Shown here: piece by piece, positions 57,351-64,000 of the stretch
Layout: each line of letters opens with the position of its first letter
How positions within the stretch are numbered: the first letter of the stretch is position 1
Assembly: GCF_026914265.1 (NCBI RefSeq)
Contig: NC_069133.1
Coordinates: 8,935,937 to 8,999,936, forward strand
Length of the DNA stretch: 64,000 nt
DNA from: Mya arenaria
Lineage: Eukaryota; Mollusca; Bivalvia; Myida; Myidae
Direction: 5' to 3'
Program-made: the position numbers and the translations under genes
The notes under the pieces: generated by a model
The model's input: only the letters and a program-made list of their open reading frames with translations
Databases searched by the model: none
What the model was told of the DNA's origin: nothing

Positions 57351-58423
57351 AAATTCCATGCGACGTCAATCATGCCTTTACTAAAATACATGGTGAAAAC
57401 AATGCACGTTCTTACTAAGCTTACCGACTCACTCAATGAACTTCATTCTTCAAAACTACGATTTAGGTTGGTTTCTTTTTTACGAAAAAATTACTTAAAA
57501 AATTCTAACCGACTTAGTGTTAGCCCCTCTGAAATTGCATCAGCTTTAAGATTAATCCGTGCACCTGTCAAAAAGACCCGTCAATCACTGCAAGGTAGTG
57601 TGACGTCATTTAAATAAGCGTTGACACTGAAATCGCGCCTTTGCATATGCAAACAGTAGGCGTGACTAAATACACATGCGCAGTTATAGCAATTTATTTA
57701 TTCATGAAGAGTTGTCTTTAGCAACAAGTAACGATTCTTCACAAATAAAAAACTGAACATTTTAAAAATCTAGCGCCCCTGATTGTCTGACTAAGTAAGG
57801 CAAACACTAAATACGGAATAGAAAAGGCGTTTTATAAATTTCGTTTATAATGACCACGAATGTGAGATTGTAGATACATCATTAATACTTCTATGTCGGT
57901 TCACAGAGCTAAACACGTCGCTATACAGCACGGCAATTTTAACGCAATTTATTACGTAACGCCACTCCTTTTGGATATTACACTGTTTATGTTTCATAAA
58001 TATATCATGACTCTTTTTAAAGAATGGATAGCGGGATTAATGTCACTATCGGGGTATGAACGCAGTTGGGCTGGTTAAATTGTGGGGAGTCCGAAGGTTT
58101 TGCGTTTAAATGGCATGAAATAGCCACATGTGCAATCTATCTGCACCTCGAGATATTGGGCAAATTAATTCCAATAATTTACCCACTTGTTGCCTTTTAC
58201 TGTCTATGAGAGATTTTTTCTTAATGACTTGTAAATGGTTTGATTTAATCACTAACTTCACGAAACACTTTCATGTTTGAGTTAGAAATTATTCACATTT
58301 CATAGCGTTAGAAAAATGCGGGTTTGTTTCGCTTAAATGCATCAAGTTTATAATTCTGCAACACTTTTAGAATATATTTACAAAAACACAATTAAATGCA
58401 TTAAATACTGCGGTTTACTCTAA
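57351..58423. other. Intergenic 3' of the fibrinogen-related gene
   Basis: No supported gene. The 81-aa ORF at 57372-57617 and the 61-aa ORF at 57893-58078 are unrecognised. Confidence 0.4.
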
Positions 58424-59145
58424 TTAACTCAATCGCAGCATCATAGTTGACGTCATCAACCGTTTGAATGGTTCGAAGGAATTGTAAGAAAACCCAGCCC
58501 TATCGTAGGGTGCATTTAGGTTACTGTACGAGCAGTGTTTGTACCACCAGCCTCCTTCATTCATTCGGACACAGTTGCCTTGCGACTTATCCACGTCCTT
58601 TCGAATGTTGAAAACGGCTGATGGTTCATATCCCCGCCTTTACCCGTGTCGGTAAGGAGAAAGGATTCGGACACTTTGTAAATATACCGGGTTACCCCAA
58701 TTTATATCAGTATCATATAAATATTAAGAAGAGGTTCGAGAATATTAATTCACAGTATGGTAATTATATAAACAACTAAATGCAGTACAAGTATTCCGCT
58801 AGAAGTCTATAAGTTTGCGCTATAAACAAGCAACTGTATTGAAACATTATAGTAGTATTTAGGTGAAAGACAAGGGCAATTATTACTATGATCATAACCA
58901 GACGTGTTTGATCTAGCTGTCTGCCACATCATCCTTGCATTTTTTATGATAAACATACTTGATCTTGAGTTGATCCTCCTATCAACGGTAAAGTTGTATT
59001 GATCTGGTGGAGAAATATGAAACCCCGAGTACTCGTCGAATCCTTTAATCCCTTCTGGAAAACTCGTATCAATACGTAAGGTCATTTTAGCCCGGCTTGT
59101 CATTAAGTGAAGAAGACCCAGACCTGTGGAAAAGGTACATTTAAG

Positions 59146-61235
59146 ATACACTAATGATATTGACGTTTGTACACACTTATGATATGAGGGTTTGTACACA
59201 ATAATGGTATTGAGGTATGTACACACTAACGATATAAAGGTATGTACACACTAATGATATTGAGGTATGGTCATACTAACGAGATTGAGTTATGTACACA
59301 CTAAGGGTATCGCGGTTTGTACACACTAACGATATTGTGATATGTACACACTAACGATATTGAGGTATGTACGCACTAAGGGTATCGAGGGATGTACACA
59401 CTAAAAATATTGAGGGATGTACACACTAAGGCTATTGAGGTATGTACACTAATGATATTGAGGTATGGACACACTAATGATATTGCGGTATGGACACACT
59501 TATGATATTGAGGTATGTACACACTAATGATATTGAGGTATGTACACACTAAGGCTATTGAGGTATGTACACACTAACGATATTGAGGTTTGTACACACT
59601 AACGATATTTAGGTTTGTACACACTAACAATATTGAGGTATGCATACACTGACGATATTGAGGTATGTACACACTAACGATATTGATGTATGTTCACACT
59701 AACGATATTGATGTATGTTTAAACTAACGACATTGAGGTATGTTTACACTAACGATATTGAGGTATAAACACACAAATGATATTGCTGTATGTACGCACT
59801 GATTATATTCAGGCATTTACACGCACGTGATAATTATGATATTGAAGTAGTTGCTAATTAATATAATTGAATCTATTACAACTTAACGATATTGGAGGAC
59901 TTACGCACTAATGATAAAGAGGTATGTACATACTTGTGATATTGAGGTATGTACAAACTAATGAAATTAAAACATGTACATACTAATAGTATTGAGGAAT
60001 GTACACACTAATTTTATCGAGGGTTGTTAACACTTATTATATCGAGGTTTGTACACACTAATGATATTAAAAGTTGTACATGCTTAGGATAAGTGCGTAT
60101 ATACACAAAAGTGATATTGCGATATGAGCACACTAATGATATTGAAAAATGAGCAAACTTATAATATTGACGTATGAACACACTTATGATATTAAAGTAT
60201 GAGCACAATTATGATATTGAGGTATGTACACACTCATAATATTGAGGTATGAGAACACTAATGAAATTGAGGTATGAGCGTACTTATGCTATTGAGGTAT
60301 GATCACACTTATGATATTGAGGTATGATAAAACTTATAATATTGAGGTATAAGCACACTTATAATATTGAGGTAGCACCACACTTATGATATTAAGGTTT
60401 GAACACACTTATTATATTGAAGTTTTAGCACACTTATAATATTGAAGTATGAGCACACTTATGATATTGCGATATGAGCATACTTTTGATATTGCGATAT
60501 GAGCACACCTTTGATATTGAGGTATGTACACACTCATTATATTGAGGTATGAGAACACTAATGAAATTGAGGTATGAGAATACTTATGTTATTGAGGTAT
60601 GATCACACTTATGATATTTATGAATGAGAACAATAAAGATATTGAGGTATGAGCTCATTTATTATATTGAGGAATGAGCACATTTAAAATATTGAGGTAT
60701 GATAACACTTATGATATTGAGGTATTAGCACACTTATAATATTGAGGTAGAACCACACTTATGATATTGAAAGTTGAGCACACTTATGATATTGAAGTAT
60801 TAGCACACTTATAATATTAAGGTATGAGCACACTTATGATATTGCGATATGAGCACACTGATGATATTGAGATATGAGCACGCTTATGATATTGCGATAT
60901 AAGCACACTTTTGATATTGAAGTATGAGCACACTTTTGATATTGATGTATGTATACACTCATAATATTGAGGCATGAGCATACTTATGCTTTTGAGGTAT
61001 GATCACACTTATGCTATTGATGAATGAGCACACTAATGATATTGAAGTATGAACACAGTAATGATATTAAGGTATGAGCACACTTATACTATTGAGGTAT
61101 AAGAACACTAATGATATTGAGGTATGAGCACATTTATGATATTGAGGTATTAGCACACTTATAATATTGAGGTATGAGTTGACTTATGATATTGAGGTAT
61201 GAGCACACGTATGATATTGACGTATGTACACATAC
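59146..61235. repeat. 25-bp minisatellite in an intron, about 83 copies
   Basis: Unit TGATATTGAGGTATGTACACACTAA. The left half (to about 60100) is mostly GTACACACTAA/C; the right half is mostly GAGCACACTTA. It lies in the third intron of the fibrinogen-related gene and ends about 20 bp from the splice acceptor of the 59123-58959 exon. Confidence 0.95.
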
Positions 61236-61239
61236 GTGT

Positions 61240-62557
61240 CCGGGCTTTTTTAGGATACTCAAACCAGCACTACTATACTAAGTATGATAAATTGTAGGTT
61301 TGGAGACCACTTTGCGAGTTTAAGCGGTATTATACGAATTTGGCATGTGCATGCTCGGTATTTCAGACACAACGATCAAATACATAAACGCATATTCTTT
61401 GCATAGCGCAGTTAAAAGTAAATTGTCACCCTTGGTTTTGATTGATTCGATGACAATAGAGCAGTATCACGTATAAGCAGATTTTCACACTCAAAGGTGA
61501 TATAACAAGATGTTTATTATTCATTTCATAGCAAAATAAAACGTAATTACGATTATTACCATACAGTACATAGTGATGGTCGAGGCATATCCGACTATTG
61601 CAATGTATGGTGATAGTCAGTGGGTTTACATATCTAAGTAGCTATTATAAAAGCCGCTTGTACACGTGCTTTCGTAATTAGAGGTTGTATTTATTATCTG
61701 GCTACTATTATAGAGCAGAAAACCTATTTGTTGTATTATGTCAAGCAGCGAGGAAGGCGGCGGAGCAAGTAGAATGGGTAAGTCCCCGGGGAGACCCAGC
61801 AATTGGAGCTTTCTGTTTGTTGAAAACTGATCTTGACATTGATAAAAATCAGTTAAAGTTAAAGATGTTTCAAACAAAATTCAATTCGAATTAAGCGAGG
61901 ACAAAAAGAGGCTTAGCTTCGACTATACATTCCATAAGACCCATAACAGAGAATGTGCTTCTTTTCTTACGGATTTACTGATTTATTATCTGTAAACGAC
62001 GCGTTATATCACATAACATTTTAACATCAGACGTTGATTGAATGAACACAGAAATATACAAGAACTAGAGATAAACACAATGTGGGGAAATAATTTTATC
62101 ACGTGACACACAGGAAGCGAGACAAAATAGCACAAAAGTTATTTGCGTATTTCTTTGTTATAAACTCGCTTTTAAAGTCTAGGCCTAACCTACCGAATAC
62201 ACCGACATACAAACAAGGAAATAACATACATTCGTGTTAAAGATATAAACAAATGGCTGCTAATCACAGTTCTGTGATGATGGCCCTCGAGCTCTTTCAG
62301 CCCTTAGGCAACATTGGACATTTTTCGGTTGTGCATTGTATACTGGCCAATTGCTAAACATTATTATTACGTGACTCAAGGTAACATGTCATAAGTTTCT
62401 TCAACTCTCATCTCTTATTAATTGTATGGAAGTAAACATCTGTACATCATTTTGTGTTGCCTAGTTTGACATGCAGATGTGTAGTTTATTTGAAACGAAT
62501 AACAGCACTATATTCGCCTTTGGGTATGGACAAGGTTCCATTACTTTAAGAACATAC
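61240..62557. other. Rest of the FReD third intron
   Basis: No gene supported. The ORFs at 61626-61877 and 61685-61894 overlap on opposite strands and show no known domain. Confidence 0.45.
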
Positions 62558-62653
62558 CCATCCAAATTTCACCATCCAGTGAGCCAAAACCCTTCTCGTA
62601 CTCCACAAATTTTCTGTTGAAGTCAACAGACCCGTCCAAGCGTCTTGAAACAC

Positions 62654-63597
62654 CTACAGATAGAAGTCAATGCTAAGAACATTTGTCACACGCACATGCT
62701 GAAATGATTCCACGCGTTTTTTTTTTTGAAAACATAAAGATTATATATAGTATATTTCATCTTTTTACACTATTTCCCGACAAAGTTCAATAAAAGAAAT
62801 AGCACAATGAAGAACCCTATATCCTTTGAATTCATGGTGATGGTTCATTTATGGAAGAAACTCTTCGTATAAGCCTAAAAATGGAATAAGTCTGTTTTTT
62901 CTAGATCGGGATCCCTACGGACGAAATTATATTTCTTTAGTTAAAGTCAACTAAAACGATATTTATTTTTGTATTCCAGGCGACACGATTTCGCTTTAAT
63001 GACCATTTAATCTTGTGAAATGGTTGTTGAACTGTTAAAGCTCAATATATGTATAGAAAAGTTTGATTGCCTAAAATGAGTCCTTGCCGAAGAAGGGTCC
63101 CCGGCGGACGTCATTATCCGGAAGCAGTGTCAAAAATGAAAAAAAAAACCTGATTTGTTTACGTTTTCATAAAGTAAGTGATATAATTTCAGCATGTGCG
63201 CGTGTCATATACTCTAATAGTTATTTTAAATAATTATTACACTTTATAATGGGTTAAATACATCATGCAGCTTTTTATTATCTCTCCGTTCATAAAAGTC
63301 AAATACCTAATACTCTTTTTTGGAATTAAAGGCGAGTACATTAAACAGAATTAGTTGTTATTAATATTTTTGTATCGAATATCTGAAACAGTATTATTCT
63401 TATTATACAATATTTACTATGATTGGGTCGGATACCTTTAAAAGGCATAAATATGTGCATGTGTTGGTCAAATGGCATAGACAAGAGTATGTTTTATGCA
63501 TGTGTTGAAAACAATAAACAACAATTATCATTACTATGTACAGGTCATATAACTTATCAGAGTAGTGTAACCCTTATATAAACACTATCATACTTAC
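62654..63597. other. Intron between FReD exons 1 and 2
   Basis: Non-coding, bounded by GTAAGT at the 5' side and CTATCTGTAG at the 3' side. Confidence 0.6.
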
Positions 63598-64000
63598 CGT
63601 CCACCCACCACCATCGGTATCCATATCGCAGTAAACGTCCACTTCCCCGTGCGTGTTCCAGGGCGTGATTTTGTACACTCCAGAACCACGTGACAACCCC
63701 TGCTTTAACACATCGCTGCAGTCACCTGGTGAGTTTATGATGCCAAAAGTGTCTTTATCAAGTTGTGTACTGCGATAATGCCGCAAATAAGAATACAAGT
63801 TTGATTATTTTCATATTATTTTTTATCTGGCTATAGTAAATAGACTTAATGACCCATACCACGCTATTTCTAACAGCTTGCCCATTATCTGACGTGTCGT
63901 TGTCAGTATGACTTTTGGCAGCAACGCTTTTCGTGTAAGCGGTCGAGAACATCAACAGCAAAACAATTAAATGTAATTTTATTAGCGCATGTTTTTGTTC

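Larger units (their letters stand above)
58424..63769 (-). pseudogene. Fibrinogen-related (FReD) gene, four exons, likely pseudogene
   Basis: Exons read from motifs and splice sites: 63769-63598 (DCSDVLKQG...SGVYKITPW...VYCDMDTDGGGWT, donor GTAAGT); 62653-62558 ([30 protein letters not shown]); 59123-58959 (LGLLHLMTSRAKMTLRID...EYSGFHI); and 58637-58424 (HQPFSTFER, then SQGNCV...GGWWYKHCSYSNLNAPY, stop TAA). Together this is nearly a full fibrinogen C-terminal domain, as in secreted lectins (ficolin, FREP type) that bind acetylated sugars. The phase fits between exons 2 and 3 and between exons 3 and 4. Exon 2 enters one base short at about 62645 (CAAGACGC where CAAAGACGC would keep VFQRR). 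Exon 4 shifts frame at about 58600, between FSTFER and DVDKSQGNC. A signal-like MKIIKLVFLFAALSQ lies in another frame at 63812-63768. Either a pseudogene or assembly indels. Confidence 0.85.

Noticed and set aside
61626-61894. Overlapping ORFs on both strands in the FReD intron
   Set aside because: No domain, and they lie within an intron with good splice borders.

Overview
The window looks like AT-rich nuclear DNA of a marine invertebrate, most likely a bivalve mollusc. This rests on four things: a tandem family of intronless rhodopsin-type GPCR genes, a split fibrinogen-domain (FReD) gene, abundant minisatellites, and a Polinton that carries a BIR (IAP-like) gene. No species can be named from the sequence alone. 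No bacterial operons or CRISPR arrays were seen, and no confident RNA genes.

Backbone (about 0-57 kb): four head-to-tail duplicated units, all on the minus strand. Each holds one single-exon orphan class A GPCR: 3299-4603, 10791-11999, 35785-37059 and 48930-50231. Upstream and downstream flanks are also recognisably related between units. They share a promoter-like block 80-110 bp upstream of the (ancestral) start, a trinucleotide repeat several kb upstream, and seeds of the same 52-bp and 69-bp minisatellites. Some of these seeds have expanded in only one interval, for example 40.5-41.3 kb and 45.1-47.1 kb. Sequence at 54.6-57.35 kb resembles the first 1.6 kb of the window, as if it were the start of a fifth unit. 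The second GPCR has lost the ancestral start codon and has ERH where its sisters have DRY.

Mobile DNA: a 15.1-kb Polinton/Maverick occupies 20307-35398 in the downstream flank of the third GPCR. It is flanked by a perfect 6-bp target-site duplication (ATTATT). Its terminal inverted repeats are exceptionally long, about 3.64 kb, and nearly identical. Each arm carries the same five-gene block: two unknown small ORFs, a BIR protein, a 169-aa Cys/His protein and a chromodomain integrase. The single-copy centre holds capsid, protease, packaging ATPase and polymerase genes. The element is broken. A second, diverged copy of the element's own terminus lies internally at 24428, which suggests that the left arm was acquired by copying the right end outward. 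Pieces of LINE reverse transcriptase lie at about 18.3 kb and 38.2-39.5 kb; the second contains a perfect 203-bp tandem duplication.

Right end (58.4-63.8 kb, minus strand): a four-exon fibrinogen-related gene with readable splice sites. Two frame offsets suggest a pseudogene, or indel errors in the assembly. Its third intron contains about 2.1 kb of a 25-bp minisatellite that ends some 20 bp from the splice acceptor.
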